DNA of 64,000 nt from Xenorhabdus miraniensis (GCF_002632615.1 NZ_NITZ01000003.1:124001-188000); one strand, 5' to 3'; shown: positions 7,431 through 18,838, counted from the first letter of the stretch. Notes: generated by a model from the sequence alone, not told the origin. Made by a program: numbers and translations.

Positions 7431-9974
7431 ATGTCAAAGAATATTAATCGTAATCCTGCGAGAATATTATATTGTGGCAGGAAGGGTAAATTTTTACTTT
7501 TCATGTTGGTAATAGCCGGGAATTTTCTTTGTTATTTCACTGCGTATGCAGAACATAAATTTAATATCCATGCTCTGAAAATTGGTGGAAACTTGCCTGA
7601 TGATGTTGATCTCTCAGTTTTCCAATCTGGTTTCCAGCCATCTGGTATTTATTGGGTGAATATCTTTCTGAATAAAAAAGAGGTAAGTGAAGAACATATT
7701 GATTTTATTTTACAAGATGGCAGGCTACAACCAAAAATCACACTCAGGCAATGGAAGGACATGGGAATTAAGGTTGATTCTTTCCCTGAATTAGCTGAGT
7801 TATCCCCGGATACAGTGATTACAGATATCGGTAAATACATTCCGTCGGCCAGTACAGATTTTGATTTTAATCGACAGAGGTTGAATATCAGTATTCCCCA
7901 GGCAGCATTGAATTATCGCTACAGAGATTATGTTTCCCCTGAATTGTGGGATCAGGGGTTAACTACGTTGTTGATTAATTACAGTTATAGTGGTTCTACA
8001 AGTTGGCAGGGTCAACGCAATTCAGCACAGAATAATTATCTGAATTTAAGATCAGGAATTAATTGGGGAGCCTGGCGTTTACGTAATAATTCGACTTATT
8101 CTGATCCAAACCAGAGCTGGAAAAGCCTCAGCACATATTTGCAGCGTGATATTCATCCTCTTAAAGGGCAATTGACGATGGGTGATAGTTTCACCTCTGG
8201 TGATCTGTTTGATAATGTTGAGTTTCGTGGTTTTTTACTTACGTCTGATGAGAATATGTTGCCGGATAGCCAGAGAGGTTTTGCTCCTATTATACGGGGT
8301 ATTGCGCAAAGTAATGCGCAAGTGACGGTTAAACAAAATGGTTATGTCATTTACCAGACCTATGTCCCTTCTGGAGCATTTGAAATTAGCGATCTCTATC
8401 CAACCGTTTCCAGTGGTGATCTGGACGTTATCATCAAAGAAGCTGATGGTCGGGAGCGTAAGTTTATTCAGGCAATTACAACTGCACCTATTATGTTACG
8501 GGAAGGGAACGTCAGGTATTCACTGGCAATGGGACGCTATCGCTCTGCCGGTCGTCACAGCCGCAAACCTCATTTTTCTCAGGGTACGTTGACCTATGGC
8601 CTTCACAATAGGCTCACGGCTTACGGTGGTACTATTTTATCCCCTGATTATCAATCGGCTTTGTTAGGTTCTGGTGTGGATTTGGGAAATATCGGGGCGG
8701 TTTCTTTTGATATTACCCATGCCAAAGCTGAATTGGCATCCGGCAAACAGTCCACCGGGAAATCTTATCGCTTGCGGTATGAGAAAGATTTTTCACTGAC
8801 CGGGACACATTTGACGTTGACGAGTTATCGCTATTCAACGGAAGGGTTTTATGATTTTGCTGATGCTAATCGCTTTGGGGATGCCCGCCGATTGTCTGCG
8901 CGTTTTAATCCCAGAAGTAAGTTGCAGCTGCAATTTAACCAAACATTAGGCCATTTGGGTGAGATTTATGTTATGGCGTTGCAGCAGGATTATTGGCAAC
9001 AAAATGGTCGTGAGCGTTCACTGAATGCGGCTTATTACGTTAGTCATCAAGGGATCAATTATGGGCTGAATTATTCTTATAGCTTGCGGCCACATGCTGA
9101 TGAACGTGATCAAATATTCGCATTCAGTATCCATGTGCCTCTTGATCGTTGGCTGAAAAACAGCTGGGCTAATTATAGCGTCAATCTCAACAGGAATGAC
9201 CGTGTTTCCCAGCAAGTCAGCCTGAATGGGGCAGCGCTTGAAGATAATAACTTGTTTTACAGTTTGCAACAGAGCCATATCAATAAAGGAGAAGGCGGAA
9301 GTGGCAATATTCATGGGGAATATAAGGGAGCTTATGGCCGGATTAATGCTGGCTATAATTATCAATATGCTAACAAGCAGCAATATGATAGCAAACAGCT
9401 AAACTACGGCATTCATGGGGGCATTGTCGTTCACCCTTATGGGGTGACCCTATCGCAAGAATTCGGTGATGCTGCGGTATTGGTTCAGGCAGAAGGGGCA
9501 AAAGGCATCAAAGTTACTAACAATACTGCGGTAGCCACCGACTGGAATGGTTATGCGATTGTACCGTATGTGAGTAGTTATCGTAAAAACCGGGTCGCAC
9601 TGGAACCACACTCATTTGCCGATGATGTTGATATTGATGTGAATACACAATCTGTCGTGCCAACAAAAGGCGCTCTTGTGCTCGCCCGCTTTCAGACACG
9701 AATGGGAAATAGGGCATTGATGTACCTGACTTATCGTGGCAGGCCAGTACCTTTTGGTGCTAAGGCCACTCTGGGAAAATCAAATGAAGGTGGTGAAGAC
9801 AATAGCGCGATTGTCAGCAATGAAGGGCAGGTTTATCTCACGGCACTGCCGGATAGTGGCAGGTTACGGGTCAAATGGGGCGTGTTGGATACCAAAATCT
9901 GTACGGTCAATTACACTTTGCCGAAAGAAAGACCCCAATCTGGCGTGTACACCTTGAACATGAATTGCGAGTAG
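7431..9974 (+). CDS. Outer-membrane fimbrial usher (FimD/PapC family)
   Basis: This 847-residue usher has a long signal peptide ending near TAYA, an N-terminal chaperone-binding domain (FNIHALKIGGNLPDDVDLS, then FQSGFQPSGIYWVNIFLN), a central 24-strand barrel with plug, and C-terminal domains ending KICTVNYTLP and a final CE. Length is typical (800-880). Ushers thread chaperone-bound subunits through the outer membrane and assemble the fibre. It starts 38 bp after the chaperone stop and is followed 15 bp later by the adhesin gene, so one transcript is likely. Confidence 0.95.
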   Translation: MSKNINRNPARILYCGRKGKFLLFMLVIAGNFLCYFTAYAEHKFNIHALKIGGNLPDDVDLSVFQSGFQPSGIYWVNIFLNKKEVSEEHIDFILQDGRLQPKITLRQWKDMGIKVDSFPELAELSPDTVITDIGKYIPSASTDFDFNRQRLNISIPQAALNYRYRDYVSPELWDQGLTTLLINYSYSGSTSWQGQRNSAQNNYLNLRSGINWGAWRLRNNSTYSDPNQSWKSLSTYLQRDIHPLKGQLTMGDSFTSGDLFDNVEFRGFLLTSDENMLPDSQRGFAPIIRGIAQSNAQVTVKQNGYVIYQTYVPSGAFEISDLYPTVSSGDLDVIIKEADGRERKFIQAITTAPIMLREGNVRYSLAMGRYRSAGRHSRKPHFSQGTLTYGLHNRLTAYGGTILSPDYQSALLGSGVDLGNIGAVSFDITHAKAELASGKQSTGKSYRLRYEKDFSLTGTHLTLTSYRYSTEGFYDFADANRFGDARRLSARFNPRSKLQLQFNQTLGHLGEIYVMALQQDYWQQNGRERSLNAAYYVSHQGINYGLNYSYSLRPHADERDQIFAFSIHVPLDRWLKNSWANYSVNLNRNDRVSQQVSLNGAALEDNNLFYSLQQSHINKGEGGSGNIHGEYKGAYGRINAGYNYQYANKQQYDSKQLNYGIHGGIVVHPYGVTLSQEFGDAAVLVQAEGAKGIKVTNNTAVATDWNGYAIVPYVSSYRKNRVALEPHSFADDVDIDVNTQSVVPTKGALVLARFQTRMGNRALMYLTYRGRPVPFGAKATLGKSNEGGEDNSAIVSNEGQVYLTALPDSGRLRVKWGVLDTKICTVNYTLPKERPQSGVYTLNMNCE

Positions 9975-9988
9975 GATCAGGCTTATCT

Positions 9989-10918
9989 ATGCTTATCACC
10001 CATAAAACATTCACCTATAAAACATTAACTTATAAAATATTCACCCATAAAAAATATCGGTTGCTATTGGCAGTCAGCAGTATGCTGATAATTCTGTCAA
10101 CTAATGCTTACAGTCACGCAAATTCCTGTCGTTTTGACATTAAACCTGTGGCTGAAAGTATTCCCATCAGTGAAGGCCAATTCCTGGTGAACCGGGAAAT
10201 TAGGATTGGTGAGGTCATTGGCGCTTATCCCGTCAGGCAAGTGAACAGGAGTGAATTCCATTGTGATAACTCGGAGAAGATAGAATGGGAGTTCACGGGA
10301 TATCCCTTTAGCTTGACGAGTATCAGCGGGGGTATTCATGATTCGGGCGTACCCGGTATAGGAATCAGGTTCAATGACCAACCGAATGAAACCAAGATAG
10401 AGTTTGTGAAAACAAAATCTGAAACGGGTTCTGGCATGATAAAAAATGGTGTGATCACGGCACGTCTGGCAGGAACAGCGATATATTCCTATTCTCTCAG
10501 TAAAATACGCTTTATTACGCCCGCTTGTTCTCTGCAAGAAAAGAATATTCGTATTTCAATGGGCAAGATAGGAAGCTCACAGTTTTCAGGGATTAACAGC
10601 ACGGCGGGAGAACGTCATTTTGATATCGATTTGGCATGCAATGCCAATGTCCCTATTGAATTGGTCTGGAGCCCGATTATTCAGGGCAAGGCGGGTGATG
10701 TTTTGGGACTTGACCACGACAGAAACTCAGCGAGTGGGATTGGCCTTCAGGTTTTGTATCAGGATCAACCTATCGTATTCAACACATCAGTCAAATTAGG
10801 TAACAGTATGAATGGAATTTACTCTATTCCTTTCAAGGCGCGTTATATCCAGACCGATAATCACATTACGGCTGGTAAGGCCAATGCAACTGCAACATTG
10901 AATCTCGTCTACCCTTAA
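9989..10918 (+). CDS. Fimbrial tip adhesin (two-domain)
   Basis: This 309-residue protein carries a signal peptide with a very basic, repetitive n-region, a hydrophobic core (LLLAVSSMLIILS) and a mature N-terminal lectin-like region of about 150 residues. From ITPACSLQEKNIRISMGKIG onward there is a pilin domain ending ATATLNLVYP. That layout and the last-gene position match fimbrial adhesins; the receptor is unknown. I chose ATG 9989 because it lies 15 bp after the usher stop and has AGGATCAGG upstream. A longer frame back to 9875 overlaps the usher and is not credible. The first codons are a four-copy 15-bp repeat. Confidence 0.85.
   Translation: MLITHKTFTYKTLTYKIFTHKKYRLLLAVSSMLIILSTNAYSHANSCRFDIKPVAESIPISEGQFLVNREIRIGEVIGAYPVRQVNRSEFHCDNSEKIEWEFTGYPFSLTSISGGIHDSGVPGIGIRFNDQPNETKIEFVKTKSETGSGMIKNGVITARLAGTAIYSYSLSKIRFITPACSLQEKNIRISMGKIGSSQFSGINSTAGERHFDIDLACNANVPIELVWSPIIQGKAGDVLGLDHDRNSASGIGLQVLYQDQPIVFNTSVKLGNSMNGIYSIPFKARYIQTDNHITAGKANATATLNLVYP
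9998..10057 (+). repeat. Four-copy 15-bp tandem repeat at the start of the adhesin gene
   Basis: Units begin at 9998, 10013, 10028 and 10043. They encode THKTF, TYKTL, TYKIF and THKKY in the signal peptide n-region. Copy-number change would keep the reading frame. Confidence 0.9.
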
Positions 10919-10934
10919 ATCTTCCCAATCAGAA

Positions 10935-10972
10935 AACCAGTCATAATTTTTTTATGGCTGGCTTTATCTTTT
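10935..10972 (+). terminator. Terminator of the fimbrial operon
   Basis: AACCAGTCATAA pairs with TTATGGCTGGCT across a T-rich loop and is followed by TTATCTTTTTT. It lies 17 bp after the adhesin stop. Confidence 0.75.
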
Positions 10973-11143
10973 TTGTTACGCAATTGCACTTTTAATGCGG
11001 AAATCTCTTTCCCTGTTGCCAGCTAAATGACAATTCCTTGAACTAAGATAAGGAAATCGTTTTTACAGGCATTAGTATTAAAGAATACTTATATAATATC
11101 TTTTAATTATTACATTTTTTGAAAAGACGTTCTTGAGCATCAT

Positions 11144-12817
11144 ATGTCAAACAGCGCACTGAACCGCCGTTGGGCGGAACTTTTATTGGAAGCATTGACC
11201 CGCCACGGATTACGTCATGTTTGTATCGCCCCTGGTTCCCGTTCAACACCATTGACATTGGCCGCTGCAAAAAATCATAAGTTGATCCACCATACGCATT
11301 TCGATGAACGTGGGTTGGGGCATTTGGCTTTGGGATTAGCAAAAGCAAGTAAAGAACCCGTAGCCGTGATTGTCACATCGGGAACAGCGGTGGCTAATTT
11401 GTATCCTTCCTTGATTGAAGCTGGATTGACGGGAGAACGATTGGTGTTTCTCACTGCGGATCGACCGCCAGAATTGATCGATTGTGGCGCGAATCAGGCG
11501 ATTCGTCAGATAGGCATTTTTGCTTCCTATCCTGACCAAACCCTTGCATTGCCACGCCCAACTACAGAAATTCCCGCCAATTGGCTGGTTTCTGCCATCG
11601 ATAATGGGATGTCAAATCTGAAACAAGGGGTACTGCATATTAATTGCCCGTTTGCTGAACCCTTGTATGGTAATGATATGACGGCATATCAGGATTGGCA
11701 GCAAACATTGGGGAAATGGTGGCAGGGACATGAACCTTGGCTGACCCAGACAGAGATGCTTACTACAGCACAGGTAGCAGATTGGGATCACTGGCGACAA
11801 AAGAAAGGAATTATACTGGCTGGCAGGATGAGCGCTGAAGAGGGCGAATTTGTCGCACAGTGGGCAAAAGAAATGGGCTGGCCATTGATTGGCGATGTGC
11901 TGTCTCAAACAGGGCAACCTTTACCGTGCGCTGATTTGTGGTTGAATCATCAACGAGCACAGGAGATTTTGTCTCAGGGGCAATTGGTGATTCAATTTGG
12001 TGCCAGCCTGACAGGAAAACGGCTGTTGCAATGGCAGAGTCACTGCCAACCGGAACAGTATTGGATTGTTGATCCGGTCGCAGGCCGGCTTGATCCGGCA
12101 AATCACCAAGGCCGTAAATTTAATTGCCACGTGGCTGATTGGTTGCGGGAGCATCCGGCATATTGCCGAACACCTTGGGCTGATGAATTAAATTTATGGT
12201 CAAAAAAAGCGCTTAAATGTGTTGAAACAAAATTAGCAGGAAAATTCAGTGAGGCGGCAGTGGCGCATCAACTGCATCAATTATTACCGGAGCAGGGACA
12301 ATTATTTGTCGGCAATAGTTTGGTTGTCCGCTTGATTGATGCCCTGGGGCAGCTACCAGCGGGTTACCCTGTTTACAGTAACCGTGGTGCAAGTGGGATT
12401 GATGGGTTAATCGCGACCGCAGCAGGGGTACAACGGGCGGCCAACAAACCGACACTGGCAATTGTCGGCGATCTTTCCGCTCTCTATGATCTGAATAGCC
12501 TGGCCTTATTGCGCCATCTTTCCGCTCCCATGCTGTTAATTATCGTGAATAATAATGGCGGGCAGATTTTTTCATTGCTACCAACACCACAGGAAGAACA
12601 CCAGCGTTTCTATTGTATGCCGCAAAATGTTAATTTTGACCATGCTGCTGCCATGTTTGGCCTGAACTATGCTGCGCCAGAAAATTGGTCGGAATTAAAG
12701 CAATACGCTAAGCAGGCATGGGAGAGTGAAGGAACAACATTGATTGAATTAAAAGTCGCGGGTAGTGATGGAGCGCTGAATTTACAAGCGCTGCTGGAAC
12801 AGGTGGCTATGCTGTGA
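11144..12817 (+). CDS. menD: SEPHCHC synthase MenD (ThDP-dependent)
   Basis: MenD joins isochorismate and 2-oxoglutarate to give SEPHCHC, the first committed menaquinone step. The 557-residue length matches E. coli (556). Visible marks are [12 protein letters not shown] near the N-terminus, the catalytic Glu in [18 protein letters not shown] (about residue 55) and the ThDP/Mg region [14 protein letters not shown] with [15 protein letters not shown]. It has about 225 bp of noncoding DNA upstream after the fimbrial terminator, so menDHBCE must have its own promoter. It overlaps menH. Confidence 0.97.
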   Translation: MSNSALNRRWAELLLEALTRHGLRHVCIAPGSRSTPLTLAAAKNHKLIHHTHFDERGLGHLALGLAKASKEPVAVIVTSGTAVANLYPSLIEAGLTGERLVFLTADRPPELIDCGANQAIRQIGIFASYPDQTLALPRPTTEIPANWLVSAIDNGMSNLKQGVLHINCPFAEPLYGNDMTAYQDWQQTLGKWWQGHEPWLTQTEMLTTAQVADWDHWRQKKGIILAGRMSAEEGEFVAQWAKEMGWPLIGDVLSQTGQPLPCADLWLNHQRAQEILSQGQLVIQFGASLTGKRLLQWQSHCQPEQYWIVDPVAGRLDPANHQGRKFNCHVADWLREHPAYCRTPWADELNLWSKKALKCVETKLAGKFSEAAVAHQLHQLLPEQGQLFVGNSLVVRLIDALGQLPAGYPVYSNRGASGIDGLIATAAGVQRAANKPTLAIVGDLSALYDLNSLALLRHLSAPMLLIIVNNNGGQIFSLLPTPQEEHQRFYCMPQNVNFDHAAAMFGLNYAAPENWSELKQYAKQAWESEGTTLIELKVAGSDGALNLQALLEQVAML

Positions 12818-13584
12818 AACTGAATTGTCAGACGTTTCATTCAGATAATCAGGGAACATGGTTGGTTTGGTTGCATGGTCTATTGGGTAAAGGTGACGAT
12901 TGGTTACCTACAGTGGATGCTTGTGAGCACTATCCTTCATTGATTATTGATCTACCGGGCCACGGTCATTCTGCCGGTATTACGGTGGCGGGAGGTTTTA
13001 CTGAGATGGAGGAATTGCTGAGTGCAACCTTATCTGAGTATCAGATTGATGATTATTGCCTGATAGGTTACTCGTTGGGAGGACGTATTGCTATGTATCA
13101 TGCGACTCACGGTAACCATAACGGGTTGAGGGGATTGCTGGTGGAAGGGGGAAACCCCGGATTACTTTCCCAAAAAGATCGCGATGTGAGGTTACAGCAT
13201 GATCAGTATTGGGCACAACGTTTTCGTCAGGAACCGATAGAGGCTGTCTTGGCGGATTGGTATCAACAACCCGTATTCGCTGATTTAACGGTGGCACAAC
13301 GTAAGCAACTTATTCATCGTCGCAGTAAAAACAGAGGAAAAAACATTGCTGACATGCTGGAAAATACTTCTTTGGGTGTTCAACCTTACTTGATTCCTGA
13401 TTTACAGCAAATGACAATACCTTTCTCCTATTTGTGTGGGGAAAATGATCATAAATTTCAGAGCATAGCCAGACAATATACATTGCCAGTAAAAATCATC
13501 CCACAGGTTGGACATAATGCCCATTATGGCAACCCTGCGGCTTTTTCTGCCGCAGTGAACCATTTTTTATCACTCTTTGGTTAA
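12814..13584 (+). CDS. menH: SHCHC synthase MenH (alpha/beta hydrolase)
   Basis: MenH eliminates pyruvate from SEPHCHC. This 256-residue hydrolase has [15 protein letters not shown] (oxyanion region), the nucleophile elbow GYSLGG (about residue 86), LCGENDHKF carrying the acid region and the catalytic His in [10 protein letters not shown]. It starts with GTG inside the menD stop (GTGA overlap), showing tight translational coupling. Confidence 0.95.
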   Translation: MKLNCQTFHSDNQGTWLVWLHGLLGKGDDWLPTVDACEHYPSLIIDLPGHGHSAGITVAGGFTEMEELLSATLSEYQIDDYCLIGYSLGGRIAMYHATHGNHNGLRGLLVEGGNPGLLSQKDRDVRLQHDQYWAQRFRQEPIEAVLADWYQQPVFADLTVAQRKQLIHRRSKNRGKNIADMLENTSLGVQPYLIPDLQQMTIPFSYLCGENDHKFQSIARQYTLPVKIIPQVGHNAHYGNPAAFSAAVNHFLSLFG

Positions 13585-13596
13585 GGAAATTCAATA

Positions 13597-14454
13597 ATGC
13601 GTTATCCAAGCGAAGAAAAACTATACGCTCCGGTTGAATGGCGAGATTGTTCTCAAGGGCTTGAAGATATTCTCTACCATAAATCTACAGATGGGATTGC
13701 TAAGATTACAATTAATCGCCCGCAGGTACGCAATGCGTTCCGTCCTCTGACTGTCAAAGAGATGATGCAGGCGCTGGCAGATGCCCGTTATGATGAGGAA
13801 ATTGGCACTATCATTCTGACGGGAATGGGAGAAAAGGCTTTTTGTGCCGGAGGGGATCAGAAAATTCGCGGTGATTACGGTGGTTATCAAGATGACAGCG
13901 GAGTTCATCACCTGAACGTATTGGATTTTCAGCGCCAAATCCGTACCTGTCCAAAACCGGTTGTTGCTATGGTCGCAGGTTATGCCATTGGCGGTGGGCA
14001 TGTGCTGCATTTGATGTGTGACCTGACTATTGCAGCGGATAATGCCATTTTCGGCCAAACCGGCCCTAAAGTCGGCTCCTTTGATGGCGGTTGGGGCGCC
14101 TCTTATATGGCGCGGATCGTAGGCCAGAAAAAAGCCCGCGAAATTTGGTTCCTTTGCCGTCAGTACAATGCCGAGGAAGCATTAAATATGGGGCTGGTTA
14201 ACACGGTTGTGCCTTATGCCGAGTTGGAAAAAGAGACAGTGCGCTGGTGCCGTGAAATGCTTGAAAACAGCCCAATGGCATTGCGTTGCCTGAAAGCGGC
14301 ACTGAATGCCGATTGTGATGGTCAGGCTGGTTTGCAGGAATTGGCGGGGAACGCCACCATGTTGTTCTACATGACAGAAGAAGGGCAGGAAGGGCGCAAT
14401 GCCTTCAACGAAAAACGCCACCCTGATTTTGGTAAATTCAAGCGTAATCCATAA
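13597..14454 (+). CDS. menB: 1,4-dihydroxy-2-naphthoyl-CoA synthase MenB
   Basis: MenB is the crotonase-fold enzyme that cyclises O-succinylbenzoyl-CoA. The 285-residue length matches E. coli. Typical segments are [36 protein letters not shown] (oxyanion hole) and [17 protein letters not shown]. It lies 12 bp after menH, and its stop overlaps the menC start (TAATG). Confidence 0.98.
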   Translation: MRYPSEEKLYAPVEWRDCSQGLEDILYHKSTDGIAKITINRPQVRNAFRPLTVKEMMQALADARYDEEIGTIILTGMGEKAFCAGGDQKIRGDYGGYQDDSGVHHLNVLDFQRQIRTCPKPVVAMVAGYAIGGGHVLHLMCDLTIAADNAIFGQTGPKVGSFDGGWGASYMARIVGQKKAREIWFLCRQYNAEEALNMGLVNTVVPYAELEKETVRWCREMLENSPMALRCLKAALNADCDGQAGLQELAGNATMLFYMTEEGQEGRNAFNEKRHPDFGKFKRNP

Positions 14455-15461
14455 TGCGTAAAGCGACTTTATATCGATTCAGCCTGCCAATGGAGGCAGG
14501 TGTTATCTTGCGTTATCAACGCCTAAAGACCCGTGATGGATTTCTGGTTCATTTACAGGAAAACGGGCGGGATGGTTGGGGGGAAATATCCCCGTTACCA
14601 GAATTTAGCCATGAAACCCTCGAACAGGCGAAAACCGCTGTCGTAGAATGGTTGCAACAATGGTGCCTGAATCGGTGCCTGAACCAGAGCCAAAGTGCGC
14701 AGCCAGAAGAAAGCGTACTTCCATCCGTTGCTTTTGGTCTCAGTTGTGCATTAGCTGAATTGCGGGGAGAATTGCCAGAGGAAGCCGATTATCGTAAGGC
14801 GCCGTTATGCACAGGCGATCCCGACGATGTGATTCTACGACTGGGAAATATGGCAGGTCAAAAGATTGCCAAAATCAAGGTTGGCTTATATGAAGCGGTA
14901 CGCGATGGCATGGTAGTGAATGTGATGCTGGAAGCGGTTCCCGAACTTCAGCTACGGCTGGATGCTAATCGCAGTTGGACACCGGCCAAAGCAGAGGGTT
15001 TCGCTAAATATGTCAATCCCGATTATCGTCAGAGGATTGCTTTCCTTGAAGAGCCTTGCAAAACCCGTGAAGAATCTTTGGCGTTTGCCCGTGAAACCGG
15101 TATCGCTATTGCATGGGATGAAAGTGTACGGGAAGACAATTTCATCGTGGAGGCACAAGAAGGTGTTTCTGCCATCATCATTAAACCGACATTGGTAGGT
15201 AGTATCGCCCGCTGTCGGCAGTTGATCTCTGAAGCGCATCGGCTCGGTTTAGACGCAGTGATTAGCTCCAGTATTGAAACCAGTTTTGGTTTGACGCAGT
15301 TGGCTCGTCTGGCGCATTGGCTGACGCCAGATACACTTCCGGGTTTGGATACATTGGATCTGATCCAATCACAACTCATTCGTTGTTGGCCTGATAGCGC
15401 AATTCCTTGTGTGACGCTGGATAAGCTGGAAACAGTGTGGAGTCATGAATGTCAGTCATAG
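14454..15461 (+). CDS. menC: o-Succinylbenzoate synthase MenC (enolase superfamily)
   Basis: MenC dehydrates SHCHC to o-succinylbenzoate. The 335-residue protein has the catalytic lysine motif KIKVG, the metal ligands in [14 protein letters not shown] and AWDES, and the second lysine in IIKPT. A 12-bp tandem duplication at 14662-14685 adds CLN..CLN in a variable N-terminal loop, which may explain why it is slightly longer than E. coli MenC (320). It overlaps menE by 13 bp. Confidence 0.95.
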   Translation: MRKATLYRFSLPMEAGVILRYQRLKTRDGFLVHLQENGRDGWGEISPLPEFSHETLEQAKTAVVEWLQQWCLNRCLNQSQSAQPEESVLPSVAFGLSCALAELRGELPEEADYRKAPLCTGDPDDVILRLGNMAGQKIAKIKVGLYEAVRDGMVVNVMLEAVPELQLRLDANRSWTPAKAEGFAKYVNPDYRQRIAFLEEPCKTREESLAFARETGIAIAWDESVREDNFIVEAQEGVSAIIIKPTLVGSIARCRQLISEAHRLGLDAVISSSIETSFGLTQLARLAHWLTPDTLPGLDTLDLIQSQLIRCWPDSAIPCVTLDKLETVWSHECQS

Positions 15462-16894
15462 AATGGACTCGGTGGCCGTGGCAGCATTGGGCGGCTATCC
15501 ATCCCCAAAAGCAAGCTATTCAGTTATATGATGAGCAATTAAACTGGCAGCAATTAACCAAGAGAATCAATGCCATTGCTACCCGTTTTCACCAACAGGG
15601 GCTTTCTGAAAGCAGTGGTGTGATCCTGAGGGGAAAAAACAGTGGCGGGCTTCTTTTGTGTTATCTGGCCGCCTTACAATGTGGGGCAAGGGTCTTGCCC
15701 CTTAATCCTCAACTTCCCGATCGGTTGTTGGCAGAATTATTGCCTCACCTCAACATCTCTTATGGCGTGGATTTTACAGGCTTACCTTCTCCGGTTATTC
15801 AGGCTCCGGTTATTCAGATCAAGGAACTCGATTGGCAACAAAAACGGTCACCCATACCCGAACAACCGATATTATGGGAAACCGTATCATGGAAAATTGA
15901 ACGTCCCGCCAGCATGATTCTGACCTCAGGGTCGTCCGGATTGCCCAAAGCCGCAGTACATTCCATCGGTGCTAATCTTGCCAGCGCACAAGGTATTCTT
16001 TCCTGCATGGATTTTCAGCCAGATGATAGCTGGTTACTTTCTCTACCCTTATTTCATGTTTCCGGTCAGGGAATTCTTTGGCGTTGGTTGCAGAAAGGGG
16101 CAAAACTGGTGGTGCGGGACTTACATCCATTGGAGCGTGCGCTATCTGGTTGTACCCATGCCTCACTTGTCCCGACTCAGCTTTGGCGTTTATTGGAACA
16201 GCCTCTTAAGCATCCATTAACATTAAAAGAAGTCCTGTTGGGAGGCGCTGTGATACCAACAACCCTGACCCAACGAGCTGAACAGTTAGGCATACGCTGT
16301 TGGTGTGGTTATGGGCTGACCGAAATGGCTTCAACTGTCTGCGTAAAACGAGCTGATGGTTTGTCTGGTGTCGGGAATCCGCTTCCGGGAAAATCTGTTC
16401 GTCTGGTGGATGAAGAAATACAGATCCGTGCTGACAGTATTGCAAGTGGTTATTGGTTTGATGGGAAATTGAATCCACTGACAAATAAAGAAGGATGGTT
16501 TTCTACTCGTGACAGAGGCGTATTTGAGCAGGGAGAGTTACGGATCCTGGGACGTCTCGACAACCAATTTTTCAGTGGCGGTGAAGGCATCCAGCCAGAA
16601 GATATTGAGAAGATCATTAATCAGCATCCAAAAATAGAACAAAGCTTTGTTGTTCCCATTCCTGATGTTGAATTCGGTCATCGCCCTGTGGCTGTTATTG
16701 AAACAAAATATCCTGAACTGACAGAAACTCTGAGTGGCTGGCTTTCGGATAAACTCGCTGCTTTCCAAATCCCTGTAGCTTACTATTTGTTACCGTCACA
16801 GTTAAAAGATGGCGGGATAAAAATTTCACGCCAACAGGTTAAACAATGGATAGCGGAAAAAATCACTACCTTCAATAATGCAAATAATAAATAG
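15449..16894 (+). CDS. menE: o-Succinylbenzoate-CoA ligase MenE
   Basis: MenE adenylates o-succinylbenzoate and transfers it to CoA, feeding MenB. The 481-residue protein has the AMP-binding P-loop [16 protein letters not shown], the YGLTEMAS motif, STRDRG and the C-terminal [19 protein letters not shown] with a late lysine in [11 protein letters not shown] 15-bp tandem duplication at 15791-15820 encodes [10 protein letters not shown]. It is the last gene of menDHBCE. Confidence 0.95.
   Translation: MSVIEWTRWPWQHWAAIHPQKQAIQLYDEQLNWQQLTKRINAIATRFHQQGLSESSGVILRGKNSGGLLLCYLAALQCGARVLPLNPQLPDRLLAELLPHLNISYGVDFTGLPSPVIQAPVIQIKELDWQQKRSPIPEQPILWETVSWKIERPASMILTSGSSGLPKAAVHSIGANLASAQGILSCMDFQPDDSWLLSLPLFHVSGQGILWRWLQKGAKLVVRDLHPLERALSGCTHASLVPTQLWRLLEQPLKHPLTLKEVLLGGAVIPTTLTQRAEQLGIRCWCGYGLTEMASTVCVKRADGLSGVGNPLPGKSVRLVDEEIQIRADSIASGYWFDGKLNPLTNKEGWFSTRDRGVFEQGELRILGRLDNQFFSGGEGIQPEDIEKIINQHPKIEQSFVVPIPDVEFGHRPVAVIETKYPELTETLSGWLSDKLAAFQIPVAYYLLPSQLKDGGIKISRQQVKQWIAEKITTFNNANNK
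15791..15820 (+). repeat. 15-bp tandem duplication within menE
   Basis: CCGGTTATTCAGGCT is followed by CCGGTTATTCAGATC. The frame is kept and PVIQ is duplicated. Confidence 0.9.
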
Positions 16895-17024
16895 TCGCAA
16901 TGTTTACATATCTTGATAAATCTAGAGATTTCATTGCTTCCGCTATCTATAGGCGTCTCTCTGATTTCAGTAAAATATCTTAAGTGGTATTGGCATTCAC
17001 CAATTGAGAAGAGAGAAGAAAAAT

Positions 17025-17567
17025 ATGAAAGGTCTTATTGCTATCAGCGCAGCCAGTTTGCTCTTTTTGACTGGTGCAGCAAACGCTATTTCCATGGATG
17101 TACAAATGGGAAAGCACAACACCAGTACATCTGTAGGGATTGGTGATAAAAATGCGGGTCTATCTTTTAATGGCAACTGGACTCGCAGTGACCATAATGG
17201 TCAACTTGGTAGTTTAGGTGCCGCTTTCGGCTTACCGGTTGGGCCATTTACGGCAAGTGTTGGTGGTAAGGCACTCTATCTGTCGCCAAAAGAGGGCAAA
17301 GATGGGGCCGCATTGGCTGGTGGTGTTGGCCTCAGCTGGGCGGTAATACCTTCTTTGTCCCTGTATGGTGAGGCGTATGGTGCTCCATCAAGCTTAACGT
17401 CGGGAGTGGACTCTTACACTGAGGCCGCAGGGGGAGCGCGTGTTACGCTTATTAAGCCATTGACGGTTGATGTAGGTTATCGTGTCATTGATATAAAAGG
17501 AAAAAATGGTAACCGTAGTAATAAAGTCTCTGATGGTTTTTACATTGGGGCAGGTTTAAGCTTCTAA
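17025..17567 (+). CDS. yfaZ: YfaZ-family outer membrane protein
   Basis: This is a secreted beta-barrel protein of about 180 residues. The signal peptide ends at GAANA, and glycine-rich amphipathic strands end in GFYIGAGLSF with a terminal aromatic residue. It resembles E. coli YfaZ, whose function is unknown and which lies near the men genes there too. I chose ATG 17025 because GAGAAGAGAGAAG lies just upstream. It is followed by a long hairpin shared with the convergent tyrP gene. Confidence 0.85.
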   Translation: MKGLIAISAASLLFLTGAANAISMDVQMGKHNTSTSVGIGDKNAGLSFNGNWTRSDHNGQLGSLGAAFGLPVGPFTASVGGKALYLSPKEGKDGAALAGGVGLSWAVIPSLSLYGEAYGAPSSLTSGVDSYTEAAGGARVTLIKPLTVDVGYRVIDIKGKNGNRSNKVSDGFYIGAGLSF

Positions 17568-17579
17568 ATCAGTATCATC

Positions 17580-17618
17580 AAGATTATCCGCCTCTGCTAT
17601 ATTGAGGCGGATAATCTT
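17580..17618. terminator. Hairpin between convergent yfaZ and tyrP
   Basis: AAGATTATCCGCCTC pairs perfectly with GAGGCGGATAATCTT around a 9-nt loop. There is no strong U-run on either side, so it may protect mRNA 3' ends as much as terminate. Confidence 0.6.
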
Positions 17619-17632
17619 AAACAGGATAGAAG

Positions 17633-18838
17633 TTATCCGACTTTGGGCAATATTCCTGCCACAATGCCAATTTGAATTGCAATGACCGCAATCCCACACA
17701 AGAAGACAAGGACTAAAGCCGGTTTCCCTCCCCTGACACGATATCCCCCCTCATTTTCCTGACGACTACGCCAAACCAGCAGGCAAGGTAATAACAGCGC
17801 CAGAATGGAAAGGGCAACGGCAGCATACGTCAGTGCCATAACAAAATTAGGGTAATACAGCGCGCATAGCAATGGAGGAACAAACGTTATCAATCCTGTT
17901 TGTAACCGCCCTTTTGCATGATTGCTGCGTTTCAGAAGGTCAGCAAGGTAATCAAACAGACCTAAAGCAACCCCGAGGAATGAAGTTGCCAGTGCGAGAT
18001 CTGCGAAAAGATGGACGGCAAGGACGATTTTGGGGGATACGACAACTTCTTTGACTGCTGCCAACAGGCCATTGAGCCCAGACTGCTGTGCAAGAATACC
18101 AACAAAGGTATTTGAAGAAATTGCACCAAGAGTCACTAATTGCCACAGGATATAGGCGCTCAGAGGAATAGCGCTGCCGATAATAAAGATCTTCCGTAGC
18201 TTGTTGGTATCTCCCCCCATATAGGCAACAATGCTTGGTATACTTCCGTGAAAGCCGAATGAAGTAAAAATGACCGGAATGGCAGATAATATTAGCCCTT
18301 GTTCAACGGGCATGGACATCAGGTTGATTTTATCAACATGGGGCATCATCACACCAAGTACAACTACCAGAAAAACGATTTTGGCGGTAAACAGTAAGCG
18401 GTTAATTAAATCGACGGAGTGGGTACCGATACAGACGATCCCGCCAGCAATAACGGTAAAAATGATAATGCCAGCAGAGATAGAAATCGGCTTATCTAAC
18501 CATGAAGAAAGACTGGCTGACAGTAATTCTCCTGCGCCACTAATATAGGCTGTTGTCAGGGCATACATCAGGAAAAGCATACTGAAACCCGTTAATGCTT
18601 TCCCGCCAACACCAAGATAGCGTTTTGCGATGGTTCCCAATCCAGTATTAAACTTATTATATTGATAAACTTCTACGAGCAGGAGCGCGGTATAACTCAT
18701 TAATGCCCAAAGGGCGATCAGCATAACAAATATGGTTCCGAACCCCACACCTGCCGCTGCCAATGGCATTGCCAGCATCCCTGCTCCAATCGTCGTTCCT
18801 GCAACGATAAAAATACTGCCAACAGTGCGATTTTTCAC
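17633..18838 (-). CDS. tyrP: Tyrosine-specific permease TyrP
   Basis: This 401-residue inner-membrane transporter of the HAAAP family has about 11 helices. [19 protein letters not shown] at the N-terminus is the family signature. Length and sequence favour TyrP (403 in E. coli) over Mtr (414), and a separate mtr gene lies at 55.1 kb. Translation appears to start at GTG 18838 with GAGGG about 8 bp upstream. Two TyrR-type boxes lie 71-111 bp upstream, matching the known TyrR regulation of tyrP. Confidence 0.9.
   Translation of the reverse strand: MKNRTVGSIFIVAGTTIGAGMLAMPLAAAGVGFGTIFVMLIALWALMSYTALLLVEVYQYNKFNTGLGTIAKRYLGVGGKALTGFSMLFLMYALTTAYISGAGELLSASLSSWLDKPISISAGIIIFTVIAGGIVCIGTHSVDLINRLLFTAKIVFLVVVLGVMMPHVDKINLMSMPVEQGLILSAIPVIFTSFGFHGSIPSIVAYMGGDTNKLRKIFIIGSAIPLSAYILWQLVTLGAISSNTFVGILAQQSGLNGLLAAVKEVVVSPKIVLAVHLFADLALATSFLGVALGLFDYLADLLKRSNHAKGRLQTGLITFVPPLLCALYYPNFVMALTYAAVALSILALLLPCLLVWRSRQENEGGYRVRGGKPALVLVFLCGIAVIAIQIGIVAGILPKVG

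Noticed and set aside
9875..9988. Upstream extension of the adhesin gene
   Set aside because: It overlaps the usher coding sequence in another frame; the ATG at 9989 has a good ribosome-binding site and a signal peptide.
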